From Halapricum desulfuricans (GTDB lineage Archaea; Halobacteriota; Halobacteria; Halobacteriales; Haloarculaceae), in contig NZ_CP064787.1 in NCBI RefSeq assembly GCF_017094505.1, positions 2,480,001 through 2,544,000 on the forward strand: a stretch of DNA of 64,000 bases, written 5' to 3'. The stretch's first letter is position 1, and each line of letters begins with the position of its first letter. The position numbers and the translations under genes were made by a program. Of this stretch, positions 51,349-60,019 are shown in pieces. Under the pieces are notes generated by a model that saw only the letters and a program-made list of their open reading frames with translations, was not told where the DNA came from and did not search any database.

Positions 51349-52398
51349 CTACCGATCGGACGCGCGCGGACTGTCGCCGCCGTGAGGCGTGTCTCGGCGG
51401 CGGATCGTCGCGGCGTGGACCGTCTCGGTGGCGTCGTCGACGACGATCACGTCGCCGGTCTCAGTTGGCATTCGCTCCTCCAGCGAGGCGTCCATGTAGG
51501 TCGGCTGCGTGGCTTTCAGCGCCTCGATGTCGGCACCGGAGGTCAGCCGGTGCGAGACGATAACGTCAGACTGGGAGACGCCGACCGGCGGCACGGCGCT
51601 CGGGCGCTGGGTCGCCATCACGAGACTCACGCCGGGTGCGCGGCCGCGCGTGAGAATCGTCTCGAGGGCTGGCGCCGCAACGCCGTCGAAAAAGGTGTGT
51701 ACCTCGTCGATCAGCACCCAGGGCAGCCGATCGATCGCACGGTCGACGCGGGCGCGATACAGCGTCTCGCCGATAGCGCGCGCGACAGCGTTCATCGGGG
51801 CGGAGTCGAGTCCCGACACGTCGACGACGGAGATCGCCGGGCCGGCGAGGTCGGCCGCCGCGACCCCCTCTTCGTCGAAGATTCCCCACGAATCGGCGAG
51901 GTCGAGATGGTTGATCGCCGCGCGTTTGTCGGTCCCGGGCGCGTCGGCGTCCCGGACGTGCCGGCGCATCCCTGTCAGACTGTCGTGTTCCCCCGCGGCC
52001 TGCCAGACCAGTGCGCCGGCACCGCTCTCGGGCGAGAGCTCGAGCAGGGCACACCACGACCGGGGGTCGAGCGCGTTCGGGTGGACGGGCGGTGCCGTCA
52101 TGACCTCGGCCGGCACGGGGTCGCCCCGCGACTGCTCGGCGAGCGTGTCGAACACGCCCATGGGGTCGATGACGACGGGTGCGACGCCCTCCGCGCGGGC
52201 GAGCCCCTCGGCGATGACGCCAAGCGTGTAGGACTTGCCGTAGCCGCGTTTGCCCACGACCAGCATCGCGTGCGGGCCGTCGAGGTCGACGTACAGCGGC
52301 GCGCCGCTGGAGCCGTCCAGCGCGCGATACGTGCCCAGCCGTCCGGTGGGTCGTTTCTCGAGCGATTCCCCCTCCCCACGTCCGATGACGAACGTCAC
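51349..52398 (-). CDS. HerA/VirB4-like ATPase of the three-gene set
   Basis: A 349-residue P-loop ATPase. Walker A is GKRGYGKSYTLGVIA near residues 49-63, with the TrwB/HerA-type Y; Walker B is LPWVLIDEVHTFFDG; a sensor and arginine-finger region reads LTRGRAPGVSLVMATQRPS. It lacks an extra N-terminal HAS-barrel and is half the size of the HerA-like protein at 47.2 kb, so it is a different paralogue. It heads a set with a coiled-coil protein and a secreted protein, and diverges from the pilin-like gene with 107 bp between. Probable hexameric motor; substrate not known. Confidence 0.8.
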   Translation of the reverse strand: MTFVIGRGEGESLEKRPTGRLGTYRALDGSSGAPLYVDLDGPHAMLVVGKRGYGKSYTLGVIAEGLARAEGVAPVVIDPMGVFDTLAEQSRGDPVPAEVMTAPPVHPNALDPRSWCALLELSPESGAGALVWQAAGEHDSLTGMRRHVRDADAPGTDKRAAINHLDLADSWGIFDEEGVAAADLAGPAISVVDVSGLDSAPMNAVARAIGETLYRARVDRAIDRLPWVLIDEVHTFFDGVAAPALETILTRGRAPGVSLVMATQRPSAVPPVGVSQSDVIVSHRLTSGADIEALKATQPTYMDASLEERMPTETGDVIVVDDATETVHAATIRRRDTPHGGDSPRASDR

Positions 52399-52505
52399 GG
52401 TGGTGTGCTGTCGGAATCGGATATTCTGTCTTTCGGTTCGGGACTGCCGTCGCCCGGTTTTCCGTGTGAAGATTTAAATACGAATACGGGACCAGCGGTG
52501 GGTGT

Positions 52506-52982
52506 ATGCGCGAACGGAGGTCGTTCCGCACGGACGAACGGGGTATCGAGGGGTTACCGATCAGGCTCGTGATCGCCATCGTGGTGGGGGTCGCGGCGCT
52601 GTCGGTCATGATGACCATCATCGACGACGTCGGAACCGTCGGCGAGGAAGAACTGTCGGCGAATCCGAACCATGAGGTATTATCAAATAATATTAAATAT
52701 CCTATAGGAGTCACCGTGACTGATGAAGACGGCCAAGGAATTCCGAACGCCACTGTATATCTACAATCGGGAACGGCAAATCTAGACAAATCGGATACTA
52801 CGTTCACCGAAACAGATTATAATGGATCGACAAACACCCTGAATATTAATCCAAAAACAGATATTGACTGGAGACCCGGACAAGAATCGGGTGAGATTGA
52901 AATCCATATCAAGCCTCCTGGAGATGGAAATTACAAAGACGATCAAATCGATAAAATAACCGTTCTGAACCCCAACGCATAG
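52506..52982 (+). CDS. Pilin-like protein with foreign C-terminal domain
   Basis: A 158-residue protein. The N-terminus MRERRSFRTDERGIEGLPIR and one hydrophobic helix (LVIAIVVGVAALSVMMTII) resemble archaeal type IV pilin-like proteins of haloarchaea (DUF7382-like), with a possible prepilin site near RG-IEG. The C-terminal part (about residue 62 on) looks like a carboxypeptidase-regulatory or Ig-like beta domain (VTVTDEDGQGIPNATVYLQS). Base composition flips at about 52670: the first 165 bp are GC-rich, the rest is clearly AT-rich. This suggests a domain swap or transfer. A TATA-like atttaaata near 52474 gives a leaderless start. Confidence 0.7.
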   Translation: MRERRSFRTDERGIEGLPIRLVIAIVVGVAALSVMMTIIDDVGTVGEEELSANPNHEVLSNNIKYPIGVTVTDEDGQGIPNATVYLQSGTANLDKSDTTFTETDYNGSTNTLNINPKTDIDWRPGQESGEIEIHIKPPGDGNYKDDQIDKITVLNPNA

Positions 52983-53106
52983 GATCGAAGACGTAACCGC
53001 GTTTGTATACTGTGTCGCACCGACTAACCGCTGTGTGACAGTATCAATCTTCTTTATTAAGGTATAACATAAGAGTTTTATAGTGTGGTTGATTCGTCAC
53101 AAACTG

Positions 53107-55653
53107 ATGTCATCGAAGGTGCGTGGGGCGTGGGGCCCGGCGGTAGTGACACTGCTCGTGCTGTTCGTAGTTGGTGTGAGTATATTCACCACACCCACCA
53201 CGGCAGCCGAGGACGTATCGCTTGACGAGATGGAAGGCAATGGTACTGCTGACGATCCATACGTTATTACTAACGGTCGTGAACTACAGGCTATCGAACA
53301 AGACAAAAATGCACACTATATCCTTGGGAACGATATTGACGCATCCGGAACGGAAAATTGGAATAATGGTCAAGGATTCAACCCGATTGGAACTCTCTCC
53401 GATGGTTTCGGGGGAACACTTGATGGACGAGACCATTCTGTGACCAGTATTGAAATATTTCGGCCAGGCACAGAATTTGGTGGAATCTTCAAACTAATCA
53501 ACTCTGATGGCGTGGTCAAAAATATCACATTTTCTAATGTACTGGTTAATGTCGATGAGTGGGCTGGTGGAGTTACGATGCGAAATGAGGGAACGATCAC
53601 AAACGTCGTCGTAACCGGGGAAGTTCGAGCGTACCGGGCCGGGGCTGTTGCGCGAACAGCCTACGGCCAAGTGGAGCGTGTTGCAACCAATGTTACACTT
53701 GATAGTCCAATAAATGCCGGTATTGCTCCCAATCTCTGGGCTTCAACTAGTCAAGTCTATGTAGGTGGTATATCGCTCAGTGATGGAAATGGTATATATA
53801 AAGATGTGAATATGGACTCTCAAGCACTGGGGTCAGTACGAAACGCCCGTGTAGACATTGCCGGTGTGAGCACAGGCATTAGCGGTAAGACCCGACGAAC
53901 TCAAGACGTGGTGATCAATACCCAGGCGCAAAACCCTGTTGGTGCAAGCGATGACGATGCCGTCCGCGATGTCTACTGGAGCGAAGAGATCAGCGGAACT
54001 ACCTCCAAGCACGGCACAGAACTCACCCGCGAGCAGATGACCGGCCCGGAAGCCGCCGAGCACATGGACGGGCTTGACTTCGAGGAGGTCTGGACGACGA
54101 GCGACGGACTCCCGGTCCAGCAGTGGCGGATCCAGGACCTCTCGCTGCGCGTCGATGACCGGCAACTCATGGTCGGGGAATCGACCGACGCGACGGTCAC
54201 GCTCGAGATGGCCGCCAGCGACGACACCACGGCGACGACCACCGCCGAGTACGATCTCAACACCTCGGCGGCTACAATCGAGAACGGCACACTCGAAGCC
54301 ACCGACCGCGGCACGGCCGGACTCACGGCCTCGGTGGCCGGCCACTCCGACACTGTGACCGTCGCGATGCTCGCGCCGCCGGAACTCGGCGTCGCCGACG
54401 CGACCCCCGACGATGCGCTCGTCGCTCGAGATTCGACCGTCACTGTCGACACGATCATCGAGAACGCCGGCGATCTCGAGGGCAGCGACACGTTCGACCT
54501 CGAGGTCGACGGCGAGACGGTCGACTCGACGACCGTCGCTGTCGACGGCCGCGAGGAGCGATCGGTCGCCTTCCGCTGGACACCGACCGAGACCGGCAGC
54601 TACGCGCTGGCCGTCGGCGAAGAGACGGTCGGTACCGTCGAGGTCGTCGAACCGCCCGAAGTCGCCGTGACCGACGCGTCTGTCGAGGCGGACGGGCTGC
54701 TCGTCGGGCAGGCGGCGACTATCTCGACCACACTCGAAAACCCAGATCGACTCGCCGGCTCGGAGACGGCGACGCTCGTTGCGGGCGATACGGTCGTCGA
54801 GTCTCGAGACGTGTCGGTCGCGGCCGAGACCACCGACACGGCGGCGTTCACCTGGACGCCCGACGAACCGGGCACGTACAATTTGACGGTCAACTCCGTC
54901 GACGCTGGTACCGTCGAGGCCGTCCCGCGATCGGCGGTCTCCGTGATGCACGTCGCCGCGACCGATCGGGTACTCACCGACGAGGCCGCGGAAGTGACCG
55001 CCGAAATCGTCAACGAAGCCGACGCCCCCGTCGAGACGCCCGTCGTCTATGCGGTCGACGACGACCACATCGAGACGCGGTCTGTCACACTCGATCCCGG
55101 TACCAACACCGTCGCCTTCGAGACCGAGCTGTCGGAAACCGGTACCGTCACGCACTCGGTTTCGGTTGCCGATACCGCGGGCAACACCGAAACCGCTGTG
55201 CATGCACCCGCGCGGTTCGAAGTTACGAACGTAGTCGCGCCCGAGACCGTCGATGCAGGCCAGGAGGTGACGATCAGCGCGACCGTCACAAACGCCGGTG
55301 ACGTCGACGGCGAAGCGACGGTCGACGTCAGCGTCGACGGCGCGACAGTGACTGACAAAACAGTCCCGGTCGAGGCCGACGACAGCACCCGCGTGTCTGC
55401 GACGTTCACGCTACAGGCACAGGGCGAACACACGTTCAGTGTCGCAACCGGCGACGACAGCATGTCGGACGCGATTACCGCTGAAAGTGCGGACAGCGAT
55501 CGGACCCCCGATCAGTCCACCGGCGGATCGACGACGCAATCGGACGAAGAGACGACGTCGGGCGACGGGTCCGGCCCCGGCTTCGGCGTCGTCGCCGCCC
55601 TGGTGGCGACTGTCGGGTTCGGTGTCGCGCTCCGCGAATCGAGTTCGCTGTAG
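53107..55653 (+). CDS. Adhesin-like PGF-CTERM surface protein with GLUG-type repeats
   Basis: An 848-residue exported protein. After a signal peptide (1-35), residues about 45-300 hold GLUG-like beta-helix repeats (GFGGTLDGRDHSV, GGIFKLINSDGVVKNITFSN, GGVTMRNEGTITNVVVTGEV). A Big-like domain (DRQLMVGESTDATVTLEM) follows, and then four CARDB/Ig-like repeats of ~85 residues, ending in a Thr/Ser stalk and the anchor GSGPGFGVVAALVATV. GTG at 53083 is also in frame; the ATG at 53107 fits the TATA tttatag 25-32 bp before it. DNA at about 53222-53955 is AT-rich, the rest GC-rich, so the variable N-terminal part was probably acquired or swapped. Confidence 0.78.
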   Translation: MSSKVRGAWGPAVVTLLVLFVVGVSIFTTPTTAAEDVSLDEMEGNGTADDPYVITNGRELQAIEQDKNAHYILGNDIDASGTENWNNGQGFNPIGTLSDGFGGTLDGRDHSVTSIEIFRPGTEFGGIFKLINSDGVVKNITFSNVLVNVDEWAGGVTMRNEGTITNVVVTGEVRAYRAGAVARTAYGQVERVATNVTLDSPINAGIAPNLWASTSQVYVGGISLSDGNGIYKDVNMDSQALGSVRNARVDIAGVSTGISGKTRRTQDVVINTQAQNPVGASDDDAVRDVYWSEEISGTTSKHGTELTREQMTGPEAAEHMDGLDFEEVWTTSDGLPVQQWRIQDLSLRVDDRQLMVGESTDATVTLEMAASDDTTATTTAEYDLNTSAATIENGTLEATDRGTAGLTASVAGHSDTVTVAMLAPPELGVADATPDDALVARDSTVTVDTIIENAGDLEGSDTFDLEVDGETVDSTTVAVDGREERSVAFRWTPTETGSYALAVGEETVGTVEVVEPPEVAVTDASVEADGLLVGQAATISTTLENPDRLAGSETATLVAGDTVVESRDVSVAAETTDTAAFTWTPDEPGTYNLTVNSVDAGTVEAVPRSAVSVMHVAATDRVLTDEAAEVTAEIVNEADAPVETPVVYAVDDDHIETRSVTLDPGTNTVAFETELSETGTVTHSVSVADTAGNTETAVHAPARFEVTNVVAPETVDAGQEVTISATVTNAGDVDGEATVDVSVDGATVTDKTVPVEADDSTRVSATFTLQAQGEHTFSVATGDDSMSDAITAESADSDRTPDQSTGGSTTQSDEETTSGDGSGPGFGVVAALVATVGFGVALRESSSL

Positions 55654-55712
55654 ACGCGAGTCGGTCGGTTGCCGCCGACGGCCCTGACGACGTGATCCGG
55701 TGGCGCGACCGA

Positions 55713-56474
55713 TCAGCGATCCAGTTCTATCAGTTCTTCGGACAGCGTGACGAGGACCGTCGCAAACGCGGTGCCGGCGCTCCAGAACGCGGTTTCCTGA
55801 TCGTCGTCCTCGACGGCCGCCGAGACGACGCTCATCAGGAGGGTCCCGCCGTCAGCGAGCAGGATCCGCGCCGTGCTGACCTCTGGCTGGCGGTCGGCCG
55901 GCTGTGGGACTGTCCGAATCGGTCCGTCAGCGGGAACCGACTCGAGCACCGACGACTCGTCGCTGACAACCGTTACGTCGACGCCAGTCTCTGCGGCTTC
56001 CGTCAGCGCTGCGAGGACCTCGTCTTCGAGTAGCTCCGGTCGCGGCGTGCCGTAGACGATCCGGTCGTCGGCGTCGCCGATCAGATCGACCACCCGATCG
56101 CGGACGTTCGCCCGGCCCTGGACCGTCCAGATCGCCTCGCTCCGTTCGTCGTCGCTGTCGGCGCTGCCCCGGATCTCCTCCAGATACCCGAAGGCTTCCT
56201 GCCCGACGGACTCCAGCTGTGAGAGCAGTCGTCGCTCGGCTTCCTCGGGCGAGACGGGGCGGTACACCGTCGGCCGGGTCTGCTGGACGTCGAGCAGACC
56301 GCGGTCCTGAAGGTCGTCGGCGGCCCCGTACACCTGCGAGCGCGGGACGGCCGTGATCTCCGCGATGTCACTGGCGGTGCCCGTCCCGAGGCGCTGGAGT
56401 GCAACGAACACGCGCGCCTCGTAGGTCGTCAGTCCCAGCCGCGTGAGCGCCTCGACGGTTGATTCCTCGTTCAT
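55713..56474 (-). CDS. TrmB-family transcriptional regulator
   Basis: A 253-residue TrmB/sugar-specific regulator. The N-terminal winged helix is LGLTTYEARVFVALQRLGTG...SDIAEITAVPRSQVYGAADDL, as in TrmB proteins; a coiled-coil linker (PEEAERRLLSQLESVGQEAF) leads to a C-terminal effector domain (VRDRVVDLIGDADDRIVYGTPRPEL). The effector may be a sugar or another metabolite, but it is short compared with maltose-type TrmB. It converges with the surface-protein gene and diverges from the metallophosphoesterase gene over 141 bp. Its targets are not known; the surface genes are a possibility. Confidence 0.85.
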   Translation of the reverse strand: MNEESTVEALTRLGLTTYEARVFVALQRLGTGTASDIAEITAVPRSQVYGAADDLQDRGLLDVQQTRPTVYRPVSPEEAERRLLSQLESVGQEAFGYLEEIRGSADSDDERSEAIWTVQGRANVRDRVVDLIGDADDRIVYGTPRPELLEDEVLAALTEAAETGVDVTVVSDESSVLESVPADGPIRTVPQPADRQPEVSTARILLADGGTLLMSVVSAAVEDDDQETAFWSAGTAFATVLVTLSEELIELDR

Positions 56475-56615
56475 CGTCTCATGCCCCCGGACGGCGGATC
56501 GTTGCTCGTGAACGCATCTGTTGTGACCGATATACTGACACCACGAGCAAAAGCGATGCGATCCGTCGAGGGCAACAGCGGACGATATAAGTTCGTCCCC
56601 CACAGACGGGAGAGC

Positions 56616-57275
56616 ATGCAGATCGGGGTCATCTCGGACGTGCACGGAAATATCGTCGCGCTGGACGCCGTGCTGTCAGACATGCCGGACATCGACGAAC
56701 TGGTCTGTGCGGGGGACGTCGTCGGCTACAACCCCTGGCCGGGGGAGTGTGTCGATCGGATCCGGGAGGCCGAGGTTCCGACGGTCGAGGGCAACCACGA
56801 CCGGGCAGTCGTCACCGGTCGCTATCCCGGGTTCAACGACATGGCTGCCGCTGGCGTCGAATACGCGCGGGAGCACCTGACGGACGAGCAGATCGAGTGG
56901 CTGTCCGAGTTGCCGACCGAGCGGACGCTGTTCGACGGCCGCGTGAAAGTCGTCCACGGCCACCCCGACGACCCCGACCACTACACCCGACCCTCGGAGT
57001 ACAGTCCCGACCTCCTCGGCGGGGAGGACGTGCTGATCATGGGACATACACACGTCCAGCACCACGAGATCTACGACGAGGGGATCGTCCTCAACCCCGG
57101 AAGCGTCGGCCAGCCCCGCGATCGAGACCACCGGGCGGCCTACAGCGTCGTCGATCCGGACGCTCGATCCGTCGAGGAACACCGCGTCGAGTACGACACT
57201 GACGCCGTCGTCAAGGAGGTCGTCGACGCCGGCCTCCCCCAGCAGATCGGCTTCCGGTTGACGCAGGGCCGGTGA
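56616..57275 (+). CDS. Metallophosphoesterase (YfcE/MJ0936-like)
   Basis: A 219-residue calcineurin-like phosphoesterase. Metal-binding motifs: GVISDVHGN (Asp, His), VCAGDVVGYNPWP (GD), GNHDRA (GNH[DE]), VVHGHPD and MGHTHVQHHEIYDEG (GHTH). It is close to the small archaeal YfcE/MJ0936 phosphodiesterases. The substrate is unclear. The ATG at 56616 begins just before the first motif; the open frame further upstream is a spurious extension. The IS607-type element follows within 62 bp. Confidence 0.87.
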   Translation: MQIGVISDVHGNIVALDAVLSDMPDIDELVCAGDVVGYNPWPGECVDRIREAEVPTVEGNHDRAVVTGRYPGFNDMAAAGVEYAREHLTDEQIEWLSELPTERTLFDGRVKVVHGHPDDPDHYTRPSEYSPDLLGGEDVLIMGHTHVQHHEIYDEGIVLNPGSVGQPRDRDHRAAYSVVDPDARSVEEHRVEYDTDAVVKEVVDAGLPQQIGFRLTQGR

Positions 57276-57319
57276 GGGTTGCGTAACAGCTACGAAAATC
57301 GCAGATATTAAGCAGTAAA

Positions 57320-57337
57320 CAGCATTAAACAGCAGTA
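57320..57337. repeat. Left subterminal inverted repeat of the IS607 element
   Basis: cagcattaaacagcagta, immediately before the tnpA ATG; 16 of 18 positions match the reverse complement of 59666-59683. Probably a recombinase-binding site that also overlaps the tnpA promoter. Confidence 0.7.
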
Positions 57338-57967
57338 ATGGCAAAGGTGTACTCCGTCGGAGAGTTCGCAGAGGAGCTTGGAGTCCACCCAGAAACCGTC
57401 AAACGGTGGTGTAGAGAAGATAAACTCAACTACACCCGCACTGCTGGCGGACACAGACGAATCCCTCACTCAGAACTCCAACGCCTCGAAGGAACCACCC
57501 AACAACGAACCGACAAAGTAGCCATCTACGCCCGGGTCTCTGGACACGGACAGAAGAAAGATGGCGACCTCGACAGACAACTCAACAGCCTCAAAGAGTA
57601 CGCACATGACCACGGCTGGAGCATTGAAAACCAATACACCGACATCGGAAGCGGACTCAACGAAAACAGACGTGGATTGAACAAACTATTAAATGACGCC
57701 GAAGACGCCGACTACGGTCGCATCCTCGTCACCTACCAAGACCGACTCACTCGATTCGGATACTCATACGTAGAACGCTTACTCGACCAACACGGCGTCG
57801 AAATTACTGTCATCAACGAAGAAACCGATAAGACAGCACACGAGGAGCTTGTCGATGACCTTCTCCAACTCGTCGCTAGTTTCGCAGGCAAACTGTACGG
57901 GATGCGCTCATCCAAACGAAAGAATTTGGTTGAAACTGTTGAATCTGAGGTGAATACGGGTGAGTAG
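57338..57967 (+). CDS. tnpA: IS607-family serine recombinase TnpA
   Basis: A 209-residue transposase. An N-terminal MerR-like helix-turn-helix (FAEELGVHPETVKRWCREDKL, about residues 10-30) binds the ends, and a resolvase domain follows with the nucleophile Ser68 in IYARVSGHGQ and a conserved DRQL at 79-82; RSSKRKNL is near the end. Length is normal for IS607 TnpA. The stop overlaps the tnpB start by 8 nt, so the two are coupled. Being complete, it may still work. Confidence 0.92.
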   Translation: MAKVYSVGEFAEELGVHPETVKRWCREDKLNYTRTAGGHRRIPHSELQRLEGTTQQRTDKVAIYARVSGHGQKKDGDLDRQLNSLKEYAHDHGWSIENQYTDIGSGLNENRRGLNKLLNDAEDADYGRILVTYQDRLTRFGYSYVERLLDQHGVEITVINEETDKTAHEELVDDLLQLVASFAGKLYGMRSSKRKNLVETVESEVNTGE

Positions 57968-59684
57968 TCATCTCTCACTCCCAATACGACTGCCAGACGA
58001 GGAGCGAGAGCGATACAATCGACTCGCTGAACTCACCACGCAAACAGCGAACACGCTCATCGAGCAATACTGGACACCAGACCACCTATCTGAGATTCAC
58101 GAATCCTCGCATCAAGCGTGGAAATACTTTGGCGAGCACGAAGCGTTCGCAGCGTTCGACATCTATCTCCCCAGTCGATACAAACGCTGTCTGTTACAGA
58201 AAGTCGGAGAAACACTCCGCAGTCACGCTGACAAACGAGAAGCCTTTCAAACAGTCAAACCGCTGCTTCCCGACCACAAGATTCGACGCATCCACACGCG
58301 ACGAATCAAAGAGCGGCTCTGGGAGTCGGACGAATACCTGTCTTCGGGCTACGTAGATGCACTAATCAACCAGTTGAACGCTTACTACGACGTTCACGGC
58401 GAATATCCAGACACGTACTTTGACTTTCAAGACTGCCCAGAATACTCCTCTGGCGTGTTACCGTATTCAGCAGATGACGGGCCAACTAGCGGTCAGGCAG
58501 TCAAATACCAGTACGACGAATCCACGCAACAACTCACTGTCGAACTCAAAACCCCTGATACACTTGAAGCCGACACATGGGGTGACTGGACATGGACAGA
58601 ATACACCTTAGATGGCTACGACGCCTTCCGCGAGTTAGTTGAATACGGGAGTCTCTCCGCTCCATCATTCCAACCCAACACGTCGAAACGGGGCACTGAA
58701 TACTACGAGTTGTCGTTCCCTGTCGAGGTCGAACACACAGACACCCCTGACGACGTTAAAACTGTGTTAGCGATTGATGGCGGTCTTCGGAAAGATGCAA
58801 CCGCTGTCGTCGTAGACAACGAAGGAGAACAACTCTCCACCCCGTATTTCATCCAGAATACGGAACGAGAGAGGATGCGGAATCTGAATCGGGAGCGCAA
58901 TCAACTCAACTCGAAACTCGCTCATCTACGCCGACAGGGACGCGACCATACAGACACGTTCAAACACGTGCAATCGGAGTACGAGCGAGTGAACAACAAG
59001 CTTCGACACAAGCGCGAGCAACTTGTCCACGACGTATCCAACCAAATCCTCGCACTCGCCGTAGTGTACGACGTGGACGCTATCGTCCACGAAGACCTGC
59101 GGTCACTCTCACCACCACGGGGTGACGGACAGCTCTCATGGGAACTGTCATCATGGGCACGTCGAGAGATTATCGAGAGCATCAAATACCGCGCCGATAT
59201 TGCGGGTATCCACATCGAACGAGTGTATGCAGGAAACACGAGTCGGTCGTGTCCTCGCTGTGGCTCGACAGGACATACAACGAAATCGCCTGACCACGAC
59301 TACGAGGTCTGGCACGGCGGTCACTTCCGTTGCGACAACTCGCGGTGTGGCTTTCAGGCTGACCGTGACTACGTTGGTGCTGTCAACGTGGCCCGCGTGT
59401 TTTACGCGGAGTCGGACTCGCTAGACTCGAATTTCACGTCTTCCTATACGGGAGACTCTGAAATCGAGGTAGCTGGCCGTTCCGCTGGCTCGCGTCCCGC
59501 GTTCGGCAACGCCCCCGTAGCGTATACTGGACAGTCGAGAGTGACTGCTGGTGGCGGGTCGTGCTTGATAGCGCCCGCTGTCACTCTGACAGGGACGAAA
59601 AACAATGGCAGCAAAAGTTCTGTGTCAAGCCCAGCGATACACAGTTACTCTCTCTTTGTGAGAGATACTGCTGTTTGCTGCTGA
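57960..59684 (+). CDS. tnpB: TnpB, RNA-guided nuclease of the IS607 element
   Basis: A 574-residue TnpB, longer than the usual ~400. A RuvC-like core has Asp273 (AIDGG), Glu378 (IVHEDL) and Asp468/Asp470 (ADRDYVGAVN). The zinc finger is CPRCG...CDNSRCGF (Cys431, Cys434, Cys458, Cys463). The N-terminal helical part precedes it, and the last ~95 residues after VARVFYAE are a poorly structured tail that overlaps the expected guide-RNA-coding end. Starts at GTG 57960, inside tnpA. All catalytic residues are intact, so it should be active with an omega RNA. Confidence 0.92.
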   Translation: MSSHLSLPIRLPDEERERYNRLAELTTQTANTLIEQYWTPDHLSEIHESSHQAWKYFGEHEAFAAFDIYLPSRYKRCLLQKVGETLRSHADKREAFQTVKPLLPDHKIRRIHTRRIKERLWESDEYLSSGYVDALINQLNAYYDVHGEYPDTYFDFQDCPEYSSGVLPYSADDGPTSGQAVKYQYDESTQQLTVELKTPDTLEADTWGDWTWTEYTLDGYDAFRELVEYGSLSAPSFQPNTSKRGTEYYELSFPVEVEHTDTPDDVKTVLAIDGGLRKDATAVVVDNEGEQLSTPYFIQNTERERMRNLNRERNQLNSKLAHLRRQGRDHTDTFKHVQSEYERVNNKLRHKREQLVHDVSNQILALAVVYDVDAIVHEDLRSLSPPRGDGQLSWELSSWARREIIESIKYRADIAGIHIERVYAGNTSRSCPRCGSTGHTTKSPDHDYEVWHGGHFRCDNSRCGFQADRDYVGAVNVARVFYAESDSLDSNFTSSYTGDSEIEVAGRSAGSRPAFGNAPVAYTGQSRVTAGGGSCLIAPAVTLTGTKNNGSKSSVSSPAIHSYSLFVRDTAVCC

Positions 59685-59690
59685 AAATTG
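59420..59690 (+). ncRNA. Predicted omega RNA / sense overlapping transcript
   Basis: TnpB nucleases work with an RNA made from the 3' end of tnpB and the right end of the element; similar sense overlapping RNAs were reported at tnpB 3' ends in Halobacterium. The region after the RuvC motifs, where the protein tail is poorly conserved in appearance, is the expected place. Limits are approximate; this is inference from family behaviour. Confidence 0.4.
59666..59683. repeat. Right subterminal inverted repeat of the IS607 element
   Basis: tactgctgtttgctgctg, overlapping the last codons and stop of tnpB. It pairs with the left repeat with two mismatches. The guide part of the omega RNA would be read beyond this point, from the flank. 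Confidence 0.7.
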
Positions 59691-59774
59691 GAACGGTACT
59701 GAAGGCGATCTCGTTTCGAACTGGTTCGACACACCGCCGTGCCGAATATTGTTCCGAACGGACAACCACCAGTC

Positions 59775-59909
59775 TCAGGAAATGTAGAGCGGCTTCTCGT
59801 TCGGCGTCAGTTCGGGCTCCCGCCCCGTGCCACCGCAACTAGGGCAGATATCACCGGCTCGCGTCCCTGTTCCTCCACAGTCCGGACACTCTCTGGTATT
59901 TCGGGCCAT
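59775..59909 (-). CDS. 44-residue CxxCxGxG zinc-finger protein
   Basis: A tiny protein read on the minus strand: it starts MARNTRECPDCGGTG, continues with TRAGDICPSCGGTG and ends NEKPLYIS. Two CxxCGGTG units form one DnaJ-type zinc finger that could hold a single zinc ion. Such miniature CxxCxGxG proteins are widespread in haloarchaea and are often skipped by gene finders because they are so short. It may bind RNA, nascent protein or an enzyme. It is divergent from the mini-TFB gene and immediately next to the IS607 element. Confidence 0.75.
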   Translation of the reverse strand: MARNTRECPDCGGTGTRAGDICPSCGGTGREPELTPNEKPLYIS

Positions 59910-60019
59910 CGTCTGTATGTCGTACGGTAACATGCAAAAAACTTTGCTAGGGGCTTACAGCTAGGGGAAGAGACACCGGTGACGATGGACTTTTGCACTC
60001 ACCGGCCGAAACGAAGAGT

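Larger units (their letters stand above)
57311..59690 (+). mobile_element. IS607-type insertion sequence (tnpA-tnpB)
   Basis: An apparently intact element with a serine recombinase and a TnpB. A near-perfect inverted repeat pair marks its ends: cagcattaaacagcagta (57320-57337) and tactgctgtttgctgctg (59666-59683) match in 16 of 18 positions. The left end also has three 10-bp direct repeats of the type agcagtaaac (57311-57340). IS607 elements lack classic ends and target duplications, so the outer limits are estimates. The element is AT-richer than its surroundings. It probably is or was mobile, since both genes look complete. Confidence 0.82.

Noticed and set aside
59739..59930. A 63-codon plus-strand frame beside the IS607 element
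   Set aside because: It is antisense to the 44-residue zinc-finger gene, which has two clear CxxCGGTG units.
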